DNA of 64,000 bases from an uncultured Pelagibacteraceae bacterium (GTDB lineage Bacteria; Pseudomonadota; Alphaproteobacteria; Pelagibacterales; Pelagibacteraceae), in assembly GCA_902525625.1 (NCBI GenBank), contig CABZHM010000002.1:1-64000 (forward strand), in the 5' to 3' direction. The position numbers were made by a program, and so were the translations under genes. Positions 1-10,266 of the stretch are shown in pieces; position 1 is the first letter of the stretch, and each line of letters begins with the position of its first letter. The notes beneath the pieces are model-generated. The model made no database searches and had not been told where the DNA came from. It worked only from the letters and a program-made list of their open reading frames with translations.

Positions 1-675
1 AAAAAATTATTAACAATCTCAACATCCATTGAAAGCTTTTCCAGAGTAAAAGAAATAGTAAATAATGATGAAATTATATTTGGTACAATTGGTATACACC
101 CACATGAAGCAGATAAAAATAATGTTGACTCAGATTTTTTTACAAAAAATTTAAATGAGAATAAAAAAATTATTGGAGTAGGGGAAACTGGTCTTGATTT
201 TTATTATGACAATTCAGATAGAGATAAACAAATAGAAAGTTTCAAGATGCATATTAAAGCCGCATTGAGAGCAAATATACCATTAATTATTCATTCAAGA
301 AATGCTGAAGAAAAAACTTATGAAGTATTAAATGAGTATAAAGATGAGAAGTTAAAAATTTTGATGCATTGTTTCACAGGATCTCAAAAATTTGCAGAAA
401 AGCTTTTAAAATTTAATTCTCATTTTTCTGCAAGTGGTATTATTACTTTTAAAAATTCTGTTGACCTTCAGAATACATTTAAGTTTCTTCCATTAGATAG
501 AATTCTTATTGAAACAGATAGTCCCTTTTTAACTCCAGCACCAAATCGAGGAAAAAAAAATGAACCAGCATTCATAGATTTTACTGCAGCCAAACTTGCA
601 GAAATAAAGGGTATTGAAAAATCTGAACTCATCAAAATCACTACTAATAATTTTAATAACCTTTTTTTTAAGTAA
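1..675 (+). CDS. tatD: TatD family hydrolase/DNase, 5' truncated by window edge
   Basis: Frame 1 is open from base 1 (…TIGIHPHEAD…GVGETGLDFYYD…LIETDSPFLTPAPNRGKKNEP); TatD motifs. Confidence 0.9.
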   Translation, partial: KKLLTISTSIESFSRVKEIVNNDEIIFGTIGIHPHEADKNNVDSDFFTKNLNENKKIIGVGETGLDFYYDNSDRDKQIESFKMHIKAALRANIPLIIHSRNAEEKTYEVLNEYKDEKLKILMHCFTGSQKFAEKLLKFNSHFSASGIITFKNSVDLQNTFKFLPLDRILIETDSPFLTPAPNRGKKNEPAFIDFTAAKLAEIKGIEKSELIKITTNNFNNLFFK

Positions 676-681
676 AATTAT

Positions 682-1452
682 ATGAAGTTTATAATACTTG
701 GTTGTGGTAGTTCAATGGGTGTACCAAGGCCAGATGGTTTTTTTGGTAATTGTGATCCTAAAATTAAAAGAAATTATAGAACACGATGTTCGGCACTATT
801 AAAAACCTCTAATCAAAATATTTTAATTGATACCTCGCCTGATTTACGTCAACAATTATTAAGACATAAGATAAAAAAAATAGATAAAGTGCTTTTTTCA
901 CATATGCATGGTGATCAAACACATGGAATTAATGATTTAAGATCATTTTATATAAGTAGCAAAAATCAAATCAATGTATATGCAGATTCATATACTTCTA
1001 ATTATTTGAAAAATAGTTTTTCATATATATTCAAAAGTTATTCTAGAGAGTATCCTGCTACATTAAAATTGCATAAATTACCTAAAACTTTTTTTACATC
1101 TAATAATAAGAAAAAAATTGCAGTTAAATCAATTAAAGTTGAACACGGAGAAGTTAAATCTAATTGCTTTATTATTGATAAAAAATTGGCGTACATTAGT
1201 GATGTGAGTAAAATTTACAGTAAAGATTTTAGATATTTCAAAAATTTGAGGTTTTTAGTTATAGATTGTCTTTGGTATAATTTCCATCCCTCACATTTTA
1301 ATTTAGAGACTTCTCTTTCTATGATAAAAAAATTTAAACCTAAAAAAGCTATTTTAACTAATTTATCTCCAGTATTAGATTACAAAGTTCTAAAGAAAAT
1401 TTTACCAAAAAATACAATACCTGCTTTCGATGGACTTACTCTAAATCTATAA
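682..1452 (+). CDS. MBL-fold metallo-hydrolase (PhnP-like)
   Basis: ILGCGSSMGVPRPD, SHMHGDQTHGI metal-binding motif. Confidence 0.88.
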   Translation: MKFIILGCGSSMGVPRPDGFFGNCDPKIKRNYRTRCSALLKTSNQNILIDTSPDLRQQLLRHKIKKIDKVLFSHMHGDQTHGINDLRSFYISSKNQINVYADSYTSNYLKNSFSYIFKSYSREYPATLKLHKLPKTFFTSNNKKKIAVKSIKVEHGEVKSNCFIIDKKLAYISDVSKIYSKDFRYFKNLRFLVIDCLWYNFHPSHFNLETSLSMIKKFKPKKAILTNLSPVLDYKVLKKILPKNTIPAFDGLTLNL

Positions 1453-1992
1453 AATACTCTCTATTTTATTAATTATTTTATTAGATAACGGCTTAGTGAA
1501 AGAGGAAAATGTGTCCTCAATTTTTCCTTCTTTGTTAATTAAAATTTTATGAAAATTCCACTTTGGTACTGCTGAGCTACCATGATTAGTTTTAGCCCAT
1601 TTAAATAACTCATGTGCATTATTTCCTTTTACCTCAGTAATAGCTGAAAGTGGAAAGGTAATATTAAAATTTACCTCACAAAATTTTTTAACTTCAGAAT
1701 TTTTTTTCTTTTCTTGGTTGAATGAATTTGATGGAACCCCAAGAACAATTAATCCTTTTTTATTATATTTAACCCATAGATCCTGGAGATCTTCATATTG
1801 TTTAGTAAAACCACAATAGCTTGCTGTGTTTACAACTAGAACTACTTTATCTTTAAAATCCCTGAAGTTAATGGTTTCTCCTGATATTGCTTCGATATTT
1901 AAATCATAAAAAATCTTTTCATAATTTGCTAAAGCTGAGTTATTAAAAAAAAACATTATTATTCCTAACCATAAGATAAATTTATTTTTCAT
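1447..1992 (-). CDS. Glutathione peroxidase family protein, predicted exported
   Basis: VLVVNTASYCGFTKQYEDLQDLW, WNFHKILINKEG motifs; N-terminal signal-like helix. Confidence 0.9.
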   Translation of the reverse strand: MKNKFILWLGIIMFFFNNSALANYEKIFYDLNIEAISGETINFRDFKDKVVLVVNTASYCGFTKQYEDLQDLWVKYNKKGLIVLGVPSNSFNQEKKKNSEVKKFCEVNFNITFPLSAITEVKGNNAHELFKWAKTNHGSSAVPKWNFHKILINKEGKIEDTFSSFTKPLSNKIINKIESIL

Positions 1993-3161
1993 TTATTAGG
2001 TGTAAGTAATATTAAGAAGTATCCAAATAAAGTGGATAAAAGTGACCCAGTTAGCACACCTATTTTAACACCATCCATATATTGCATGTTTTCGGCAAAA
2101 GCTAAATTTCCAACGAATAAACTCATTGTAAAACCAATACCAGTTAATACACCAACTCCATAAAAATTATACCAATTTGAGTTATTTGGCATTTGAGCTA
2201 TTTTTGTCTTTATTGATATATAGGAAAATAGAAATACACCCAATTGTTTCCCAACAAATAACCCCAACACAATACCAAGTGGAACTTTATCTAAAAGAGA
2301 GTTTAAGGATAAACCTTCAAGTGATACCCCGGCATTTGCAAATGCAAATAAAGGCATAATACCAAAAGCTACATATGGACTGATGGCATGCTCAACTTTA
2401 ATTAATAGAGAAAAATCTTTTTCTTTTTTTCTATGTGGAATCGTCATAGCCAAAAGAACTCCAGCGATCGTGGCGTGAATTCCTGAATTGTGAGTGAAGT
2501 CCCAAAGAAAAATACCTATGACTAAATATGGTAAAAATTTCTTAATATCAAATTTGTTAATTACTAATAGAAGAATAAAAGCTAATAACATCAATGATAA
2601 ATATTTTATACTCAAATCTCCAGAGTAAAATAATGCAATGATTACAATTGCACCTAAATCATCAATTATTGCTAGAGCTGTCAAAAAAACTTTTAAAGAT
2701 AATGGGACTCTTTTTCCTAATAAAGATAGAACACCTAGCGAAAACGCTATATCTGTGGCTGAAGGGATCGCCCATCCATTAAGTGTTTCGCTATCACCAA
2801 AGTTTATAAAAATATAAAATAAAGCTGGAATAAGCATTCCACCAACTGCTGCAATTATTGGTAATAATGCTTGTTTAATATTTGAGAGTTCCCCTTGTAA
2901 AAATTCTCTTTTTATTTCAAGAGTTACAAAAAAGAAAAATATTGCCATTAAGGCATCATTAATCCAGTGTAAAACACTTAATTTAATACCAAATTTATTT
3001 ATACCTATAAAAATGTACTTATCTAAAGTAGAAAAATATAGTGCAGAAAAATTTGAGTTACTTATAATTAAGGCTATCACAGCTGCAAATAAAAGAACTA
3101 ATCCACTAGCTGCTTCCAATCTAAAAAACCATTTAAAAGGTTTTGAAATATAATTAATCAT
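1989..3161 (-). CDS. nhaA: Na+/H+ antiporter NhaA
   Basis: Multi-TM, GWAIPSATDIAFSLGVLSLLGKRVP, ALAIIDDLGAI motifs. Confidence 0.95.
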   Translation of the reverse strand: MINYISKPFKWFFRLEAASGLVLLFAAVIALIISNSNFSALYFSTLDKYIFIGINKFGIKLSVLHWINDALMAIFFFFVTLEIKREFLQGELSNIKQALLPIIAAVGGMLIPALFYIFINFGDSETLNGWAIPSATDIAFSLGVLSLLGKRVPLSLKVFLTALAIIDDLGAIVIIALFYSGDLSIKYLSLMLLAFILLLVINKFDIKKFLPYLVIGIFLWDFTHNSGIHATIAGVLLAMTIPHRKKEKDFSLLIKVEHAISPYVAFGIMPLFAFANAGVSLEGLSLNSLLDKVPLGIVLGLFVGKQLGVFLFSYISIKTKIAQMPNNSNWYNFYGVGVLTGIGFTMSLFVGNLAFAENMQYMDGVKIGVLTGSLLSTLFGYFLILLTPNK

Positions 3162-3162
3162 A

Positions 3163-3627
3163 TTACCTAATTAAATCTCTTAAAAATAAGAAAATATCCC
3201 TTATTGTTTCATATAAATTATATAATAATAATTCAAGATTAGGAAAACTAGATGATAATTGAATTTGAAAGGTATCTAGCAGAAGTATTAGCGCAATAAA
3301 AGACAAAATTGAAACTACCATATAACCAATTAAATTAGTTAGTGTAACTTTTGATTCTTTCTCGTATTTAATCAGGGCTTTATCTTTATTGTTAATAATT
3401 TCATTCGATAAGTTTTTTTTAATAACATCTATCTTTTTATTGACTTTTTTATCACTTTCTATTTCATTATTGGAAATAATTTCTGTTTTTAATTCTAAAT
3501 TCTTCTTTTCATTTTTAAAAAACCAAACGTGACTGCATGACCCACATTTTAAATTTCTGCCCTCAATTGGAATTAATGAACCATCAATTTGAAAGCTTTT
3601 TTTGCAAGACGGGCAAGAAATTATCAT
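3163..3627 (-). CDS. Zinc-ribbon (MJ0042-type) single-TM protein
   Basis: MIISCPSCKKSFQID…LKCGSCSHVWF plus C-terminal TM. Confidence 0.75.
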   Translation of the reverse strand: MIISCPSCKKSFQIDGSLIPIEGRNLKCGSCSHVWFFKNEKKNLELKTEIISNNEIESDKKVNKKIDVIKKNLSNEIINNKDKALIKYEKESKVTLTNLIGYMVVSILSFIALILLLDTFQIQLSSSFPNLELLLYNLYETIRDIFLFLRDLIR

Positions 3628-3721
3628 GTGTCTGTATATAACAGATTTTTATTAAAATTCTTTATTTTTGGTAGCTTTATCCCTTTTAAAAAACTGATAA
3701 CTACTGTATTAGTACATCATT

Positions 3722-3798
<77 letters not shown>

Positions 3799-3805
3799 CC
3801 AATTT

Positions 3806-4087
3806 ATGAAAAAAGCAAAAATTTATATACCTAATAAAAGTGCAATGCAATCTGGATTAGGAAAATCAGTCAAATGGATATTAGAATTTGAAACTAAAGA
3901 TCCTACAAAAAACCCTTTAATGGGCTGGGAAAGCTCATCTGATACATTAAGTGAATTAAGATTAGAATTTTCGACTAAAGATAATGCGATTAACTATGCA
4001 AAAAAGAAAAAAATCGATTTTGAAATTATCGAACCAAAAAAAAGAAAAGTTGTTAAAAAATCATATTCAGATAATTTTTTAAAATAA
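3806..4087 (+). CDS. NDUFS4-like complex I accessory subunit (ETC complex I subunit family)
   Basis: MKKAKIYIPNKSAMQSGLGKSVKWILEFE…NPLMGWESSSDT; ATG placed after the tRNA (ORF track start at 3755 lies inside the tRNA). Confidence 0.88.
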   Translation: MKKAKIYIPNKSAMQSGLGKSVKWILEFETKDPTKNPLMGWESSSDTLSELRLEFSTKDNAINYAKKKKIDFEIIEPKKRKVVKKSYSDNFLK

Positions 4088-5080
4088 ATGTTTAAATTTT
4101 TTACACAGAAAAAATGGTATAATTGGAGTATTGGTGGAACAATATTGATTTTATTGGCTACATGGTATCAAGTACAACTAGATGTAAGAATTAATGAATG
4201 GTTTGGTGAATTTTATGATACTTTGCAGAAGGCTCTTACTGAACCTAATTCTGTTACAGAGAAAGAATTTATCTCATATCTATTTACATTCGCGAAAATT
4301 GCCGCTGTTTACATTCTTGTAGTAATTTTTAGTGACTATTTTACAAGTCATTGGACATTTAGATGGAGAACAGCTATGGCTGATTTTTACCATGATAAAT
4401 GGAATGATGCTTCATCCATAGAAGGGGCGTCTCAAAGAGTCCAAGAAGATACTCTAAAGTTTGCAAGAATTATGGAAGGGCTTGGTGCTGAATTATTGAG
4501 AAGCGTGATGACCTTAATTGCTTTTACTCCTATATTATGGGGACTATCAAAAAGTATTACTATACTACCATGGATTGGTGAAGTTGATCATGCTTTAGTA
4601 TGGGTAGCAATTATTTCAGCACTTGGTGGAACATTAATACTCGCTAGCGTTGGAATAAAACTTCCTGGCATTGAATATGATATTCAAAAAGAAGAGGCAG
4701 CTTATAGAAAAGAATTAGTTTTAGGTGAAGATTTTAAAGAAAGCGCGAAGCCTGAAAAAATAACAGATCTTTATGGTGGTGTAAGAAAAATTCATTATAA
4801 AATGTATTTTCATTATTTGTATTTTAATGCTGTAAAATGGAGCTATTTACAAGGAATGGTTATAGTGCCTTACTTAGCTTTAGCTCCAACAATTGTTACA
4901 GGAGCAATTACTCTAGGTTTTGTTCAACAAATTATCAGAGCATTTGGAAGAGTTGAAACTTCACTACAATATTTGGTTAGAAGTTGGCCAATTATAGTCG
5001 AATTAATTTCTGTATGGAAAAGATTAAGAGAATTTGAGGCAAAATTAGAAAAAAATGTTTCTTTAGAAACTATCAAATAA
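4088..5080 (+). CDS. SbmA/BacA-like membrane transporter
   Basis: VQLDVRINEWFGEFYDTLQKAL, WRTAMADFYHDKW, SRVEGASQRVQEDT-like signature. Confidence 0.85.
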   Translation: MFKFFTQKKWYNWSIGGTILILLATWYQVQLDVRINEWFGEFYDTLQKALTEPNSVTEKEFISYLFTFAKIAAVYILVVIFSDYFTSHWTFRWRTAMADFYHDKWNDASSIEGASQRVQEDTLKFARIMEGLGAELLRSVMTLIAFTPILWGLSKSITILPWIGEVDHALVWVAIISALGGTLILASVGIKLPGIEYDIQKEEAAYRKELVLGEDFKESAKPEKITDLYGGVRKIHYKMYFHYLYFNAVKWSYLQGMVIVPYLALAPTIVTGAITLGFVQQIIRAFGRVETSLQYLVRSWPIIVELISVWKRLREFEAKLEKNVSLETIK

Positions 5081-6021
5081 TGGTTTTAGATAAAAAGTTT
5101 GAAGAACTATTTTTAGACGTATCGTGTCGAGCAGCTTTGTCTGCATATTTTTTAGTTGGAAAAAAAGATAAAATTGCTGCTGATAAATCAGCGGTAGACT
5201 CAATGAGAAATGAATTAAATAAAATTAATATGGATGGAAAAATTGTAATTGGGGAGGGGGAGCTTGATGAAGCTCCAATGTTATTTATAGGTGAAAAAGT
5301 TGGAACTAAAAATGGACCAAAATTAGATATAGCTGTTGATCCATTGGAAGGAACTAATTTTGTAGCTAATAACTTACCCGGGGCATTATCTGTTATAGCC
5401 GTCTCAAATAAATCCAATTTACTTCATGCTCCTGAAACTTATATGAATAAAATATCGATTAATTGTCAAAATCCTGGTGTAGTTGATTTAGACTACTCTA
5501 TTAAAAAAAATATTTATAATTTAGCTGAATTTAAGAACAAAAAGCCTGAAAATCTTACTGCTTGTATTTTAGATAGACCAAGACATAAAGATACAATAGA
5601 TGAATTAAAAGAACTTAAAGTTGGACTAAAATTAATATCAGATGGAGATGTAGCTGGTGCCTTAATGGTGATTGATGAAAAATATTCCGTTGATATTTTT
5701 TTGGGTATAGGAGGTGGTCCAGAGGGTGTTTTAGCAGCATGTGCGCTAGACGCATATGATTGCACTTTTCAGGGAAGATTTTTATTTGATTCTAAAGAAG
5801 AAAAGGATCGTGCAAAAAAAATGGGTATAAATGATTTCAACAAAAAATATGAATTAAATGAAATAGTAACTGGCGACTCTATATTTTGTGCTACTGGGAT
5901 AACATCAGGTGATTTAGTTTCTGGAATTGAAATAAATAACAACAAATTTATTTCTGAGACACTTATTACACATAAATCTACAGGATTAAAAAAAATTATA
6001 AAAACTCAACAAATTATATGA
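5080..6021 (+). CDS. glpX: Class II fructose-1,6-bisphosphatase
   Basis: VIGEGELDEAPMLFIGEKVG, DPLEGTN, GIGGGPEGVLAA motifs. Confidence 0.95.
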   Translation: MVLDKKFEELFLDVSCRAALSAYFLVGKKDKIAADKSAVDSMRNELNKINMDGKIVIGEGELDEAPMLFIGEKVGTKNGPKLDIAVDPLEGTNFVANNLPGALSVIAVSNKSNLLHAPETYMNKISINCQNPGVVDLDYSIKKNIYNLAEFKNKKPENLTACILDRPRHKDTIDELKELKVGLKLISDGDVAGALMVIDEKYSVDIFLGIGGGPEGVLAACALDAYDCTFQGRFLFDSKEEKDRAKKMGINDFNKKYELNEIVTGDSIFCATGITSGDLVSGIEINNNKFISETLITHKSTGLKKIIKTQQII

Positions 6022-6080
6022 CGATTGAACATTATAAGGACTTGATAAATAACTTTTTTTACAATAAAAAACAGCTTTTT

Positions 6081-6155
6081 GGTCCCTTCGTCTATCGGTT
6101 AGGACACGTGGTTTTCATCCTCGAAAGAGGGGTTCGATTCCCCTAGGGACCGCCA
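6081..6155 (+). tRNA. tRNA-Glu (anticodon TTC)
   Basis: GGTCCCT/AGGGACC acceptor, AGGGG-TTCGATT-CCCCT T-arm, TTTTCAT anticodon loop, CCA encoded; one T-T mismatch in anticodon stem. Confidence 0.93.
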
Positions 6156-6158
6156 TAA

Positions 6159-6410
6159 ATGTCCTATTTTGTGTATTTAATTGTCTCAAATCTTAAAAAA
6201 AACAAAAAAATTTCATACGTTGGCTACACCAATAACTTAAAAAAAAGAATAGGTTTACATAATTCAGGTAAAGGAGCAAAGTTTACCAGAGGAAAAAAAT
6301 GGAAGTTAGTTTACTATAGAAAGTATGATTCGAGATCATTAGCTATGAAAAATGAATATATTTTAAAAAAAGATTATAAATTAAGAAATAAGATACTTAA
6401 AAAAAAATGA
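6159..6410 (+). CDS. GIY-YIG nuclease family protein (UPF0213-like)
   Basis: YFVYLIVSN…SYVGYTNNLKKRIGLHNSGKGAKFTRGKKWKLVYY. Confidence 0.9.
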   Translation: MSYFVYLIVSNLKKNKKISYVGYTNNLKKRIGLHNSGKGAKFTRGKKWKLVYYRKYDSRSLAMKNEYILKKDYKLRNKILKKK

Positions 6411-8536
6411 AAATCTCAATTTTGTTACCTTTAAAAGAAAATTTTTCACCTGTATATGCTGGTGCTGTATCGTTATTTATTAATGATACATTGGAATATA
6501 GTAAATTTAAAAAAAATGTAACTGTTTTTGGTCAAACTGAATTTAAAGAAACATTTAATAAGAAATACTTTAATATCAATACAAATAAATCTTTATTTCA
6601 GAGTCAAAATAAAGATTATGTTAAACAATTTATCAAAAAGGAAAAACAACTAAATTCACAAGTCATTGAATTACACAATAGACCAATTTATGTCAAATAT
6701 TTGGTGAAAGAATTAAAAAACAGAAATTATATCTTATATTTTCATAATGATCCTTTAACGATGTCTGGGTCAAAGAGTATTAGTGATAGATCATATTTAT
6801 TAAATAATTGTTATAGAATAATATTCAATAGTAACTGGTCTAAAAAAAGATTCTTACAAAATATGAAAATAGACGCTGTTAATAGTGAAAAATTAATTGT
6901 TATAAATCAATCAGCGTCAAAAAATAAAATTAATTTCAGAAATAAAAAAAATATTATCACTTTTGTAGGAAAACTAAATAGATCAAAAGGTTATGATCTT
7001 TTTGGAAATGCTGTAATTAAAATTTTAAAAAAATATAAAAATTGGATGGCATATGTTGTTGGTGATGAACCAAGAGATAAATTATTTTTTAAACATGAGA
7101 GACTTAAAAATTTGGGTTTTAAAGAACATAAAGAGGTAATTAAGATTTATAAAAAAACTAACATTGCAGTAGTTTGTTCTAGATGGGACGAACCTTTTGG
7201 AAGAACCAGTTTAGAGGCTGCTGCCAATGGATGTGCTGTGATAATTAGTAATAGAGGTGGACTTCCAGAAACTATTACTAATGGAAGAATATTAAAGAAT
7301 TTAACTGTAAAAGATATTTACAAAAATATAGAAGACTTAATATTAAATCCAAAAATAAGGAAAAAATATCAAAAATTATCTCTTAAAAATTTTTATTTAT
7401 CTCATCAATACGTTTCACGTCTAATTGACAATATTCGTTTTAATTTTTTAAAAATAAATAAACCATATATTTCAAACTCTAAATCTAATTTAAGAATTTT
7501 ACATATTACAAATTTTAACGAAAAGCATAATGGTAGATTATTCTTTAATACAGGAAGAAGATTAAATAATGGGTTTATAAGATTAGGACATAGTGTATTA
7601 GAATTTAGCGATCGAGATATTGTAAGCAGAGGTAGGTCAATTAAGGATTTTTCAGGATCTACCACACTTAATGATAAATTATTAAAGACTTGTAATCATT
7701 TTAAACCAGATATGATTGTTTTGGGACATGCAGATATGATATCAAAAGATATTTTGCATGATCTTAAAAGAAATTATTCTGATTTGAAAATAGCCCAATG
7801 GTTCCTAGATCCTTTAAATAAAAATGGACCTGATTTTTTGAAGAATAAAAATAGAATACTTGATAAATCTGATGTCTTAGATGCAAATTTTTTAACTACT
7901 TCTCCTGAAGCTGTTAGTTTGCTATCTGGAAAAGTTAATAATTATTTTATTCCAAATCCATCGGATAGTTCCATGGAGACATTGGACAATTACAAAAAAG
8001 ATTGCTCTAATGATGTTTTTTTTGCATTAAGCCATGGTGTACATAGGGGTCAATTAAAAAATAGGTCATCTGATGATAGAGAAAATTTTATTAAGGATTT
8101 AGTATCAAAATGTAAAAATATTAAATTTGATTTATTTGGTATGAACAATATTCAGCCTATATGGGCTGATCAATATTTTAAAAACATTTCAAATTCAAAA
8201 ATGGGTCTCAATTTAAGTAGAGGAACACCAATTAAATACTACAGTAGTGATAGAATTACTCAAATTGTAGGAAATGGTTTAGTCACACTAATTGATGAAA
8301 AAACATGTTATAATGATTTTTTTGATAATTCAGAAATGGTTTTCTACAAAAATATTTCAGATTTATCAGAAAAAATTGAAAAAATTTCTGAAGATGAAAA
8401 ATTAAGAAAATCAATAGGTCGAAAAGGTAAGACTAAATATATGAAATATTTCAATTCAAACCTAGTAGCTGATTTTATAATAAAAAAAACTTTAAATTTA
8501 AAAGATAAAAAAAAATATTTATGGAATAAACCATAA
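6407..8536 (+). CDS. Two-domain glycosyltransferase: GT4-like N-half fused to CgeB/DUF3880-like C-half
   Basis: N-half: VGKLNRSKGYDLF, RWDEPFGRTSLEAAANGCAVIISNRGGLPE. C-half: LRILHITNFNEKHNGR…GLNLSRGTPIKYYSSDRITQIVGNG. Confidence 0.82.
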   Translation: MKISILLPLKENFSPVYAGAVSLFINDTLEYSKFKKNVTVFGQTEFKETFNKKYFNINTNKSLFQSQNKDYVKQFIKKEKQLNSQVIELHNRPIYVKYLVKELKNRNYILYFHNDPLTMSGSKSISDRSYLLNNCYRIIFNSNWSKKRFLQNMKIDAVNSEKLIVINQSASKNKINFRNKKNIITFVGKLNRSKGYDLFGNAVIKILKKYKNWMAYVVGDEPRDKLFFKHERLKNLGFKEHKEVIKIYKKTNIAVVCSRWDEPFGRTSLEAAANGCAVIISNRGGLPETITNGRILKNLTVKDIYKNIEDLILNPKIRKKYQKLSLKNFYLSHQYVSRLIDNIRFNFLKINKPYISNSKSNLRILHITNFNEKHNGRLFFNTGRRLNNGFIRLGHSVLEFSDRDIVSRGRSIKDFSGSTTLNDKLLKTCNHFKPDMIVLGHADMISKDILHDLKRNYSDLKIAQWFLDPLNKNGPDFLKNKNRILDKSDVLDANFLTTSPEAVSLLSGKVNNYFIPNPSDSSMETLDNYKKDCSNDVFFALSHGVHRGQLKNRSSDDRENFIKDLVSKCKNIKFDLFGMNNIQPIWADQYFKNISNSKMGLNLSRGTPIKYYSSDRITQIVGNGLVTLIDEKTCYNDFFDNSEMVFYKNISDLSEKIEKISEDEKLRKSIGRKGKTKYMKYFNSNLVADFIIKKTLNLKDKKKYLWNKP

Positions 8537-8571
8537 GATGATCTCTGTTATAGTTCTTAAATTAAATAATA

Positions 8572-9315
8572 ATGAAAATTGAAGAAAAAATTAAAAATAA
8601 ATATTTATATTCGAAAAAAACTAACATTTTTAAATTTTTTTATTTTCATTTCCAGTTTTTAAAGGCCAAATTTAAACCAAGGCTAGCTTATTCGCACTGG
8701 GGAGTGGATCTAATAATAACAAAATTATTAAATTCAAAAAATAAAGGAATATATATTGATGTAGGTTGTCACCATCCATTTCTAAATAACCACTCCTATT
8801 TATTATACAAATCAGGTTGGGAGGGTATAAATATCGACATAGATTATAACTCTATTGATATGTTTAATTTTTTTAGAAAAAGTGATGTTAATATACAAAC
8901 TGCTGTAACAGATCATAAAGGTGAGGTTGATTTATTTTTTTATCATAATAGAGCAGCAAAAAATACAATTTCAAAAGAATTTGGTTCAGATGCAAAAGAA
9001 AAAAAAAAAATAAATTCAGATACTTTAAATAATATTATTGAAAATAGTAAATTTAAAAATTCAAAAATTGATTTTGTTTCTATTGATGTAGAAGGAAATG
9101 AAATGAATGTGCTTAACGGTTTTAATTTAAAAAAATATAAACCTAAACTTATTTTATTAGAGTTTATACTACCAAATAAAAAAGAATTTTATGAAAAAGA
9201 TATCAATGAAATTACTAACTCAGAGGTATATAAATTTTTGATTAAAAATGAATATAAATTAATTAATTGGAATCATGATGATTTGCTCTTTATGAGTCTG
9301 GATTATAGTAAATAA
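8572..9315 (+). CDS. FkbM family methyltransferase
   Basis: YIDVGCHHPFLNNHSYLLYKSGWEGINID, DFVSIDVEGNEMNVLNGFN. Confidence 0.88.
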   Translation: MKIEEKIKNKYLYSKKTNIFKFFYFHFQFLKAKFKPRLAYSHWGVDLIITKLLNSKNKGIYIDVGCHHPFLNNHSYLLYKSGWEGINIDIDYNSIDMFNFFRKSDVNIQTAVTDHKGEVDLFFYHNRAAKNTISKEFGSDAKEKKKINSDTLNNIIENSKFKNSKIDFVSIDVEGNEMNVLNGFNLKKYKPKLILLEFILPNKKEFYEKDINEITNSEVYKFLIKNEYKLINWNHDDLLFMSLDYSK

Positions 9316-10262
9316 TGTCTAGCACATTAATTTATTACAATAGTAAAGAAAATTTAAAAAAAAAAAATCTTGGTGGTATAGAGACACTAAATTTAAACTT
9401 ATTTAAAAAGTTAAAAAAAAGTAAAATTAATTGCCAAATAAGTAATAAAATTACAAAGAAAATATCAAAAAAAAAATGGAAGAATATTATTAGTTCAAAT
9501 GATGCGAGAATTTTCAATAAAATAAGTTCCGAAAATAATTATTTATGGTTACATAATAAATTACAAATAGAGAAAGCATTCAGAAAAAGACAATTTTTTT
9601 CAATTTTTAAAAATAAAATTAACGCTATTTATAATAGTAAGTACTTATATAATAATACTTCAAAACTATACTATTTTAAAAAAAATTTCATAATTCCAAA
9701 TTTTTTAAGTAAAGAATTTGAAAATGTATCAGTTAATTATAATAGAAAACCTTTTTTTGTATGGTCTGTTCAAAGAAATAAAGGATTAGATAAAATAATT
9801 GATATATGGATAAATGATATATATTCAAAAAATAAAAAATTTAAGTTATTCATTTTTGGAATTAGTAAAAGTAATTTAGAAAGATATGACCTTAAAAATT
9901 TATCAAATTATAATGTTTATTATAAGGGCAGGGTAAATAAACAAACTTTAATAGGTTTTTATAGAAAATCTTTAGCCATGATTTGTTTAGGTTATGATGA
10001 GACTTTTTGTTTAAATGCGATAGAATCATTTGCCTGTGGATTGCCCATTATAACATTTGGACATACTGCTGTAGCCGAGATTTCTAACAAAAAAAATAGT
10101 TTTAAATTGTTTAATTATAATGATATCTCCAAATGTATAATACAAATTGCAAATATGAATTTGAGATCTAGGAAAAAGTTAATTAATAACTGTATTAAAT
10201 TTTCTCAAAGTTATCATTTAGATTTAATAATTAATAAATGGCTAAAATTAATAAGTAAATAA
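9315..10262 (+). CDS. Glycosyltransferase, GT4-like
   Basis: NLGGIETLNLNLFKKL, VWSVQRNKGLDKIID, DETFCLNAIESFACGLPIITFG. Confidence 0.82.
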   Translation: MSSTLIYYNSKENLKKKNLGGIETLNLNLFKKLKKSKINCQISNKITKKISKKKWKNIISSNDARIFNKISSENNYLWLHNKLQIEKAFRKRQFFSIFKNKINAIYNSKYLYNNTSKLYYFKKNFIIPNFLSKEFENVSVNYNRKPFFVWSVQRNKGLDKIIDIWINDIYSKNKKFKLFIFGISKSNLERYDLKNLSNYNVYYKGRVNKQTLIGFYRKSLAMICLGYDETFCLNAIESFACGLPIITFGHTAVAEISNKKNSFKLFNYNDISKCIIQIANMNLRSRKKLINNCIKFSQSYHLDLIINKWLKLISK

Positions 10263-10266
10263 CTTT

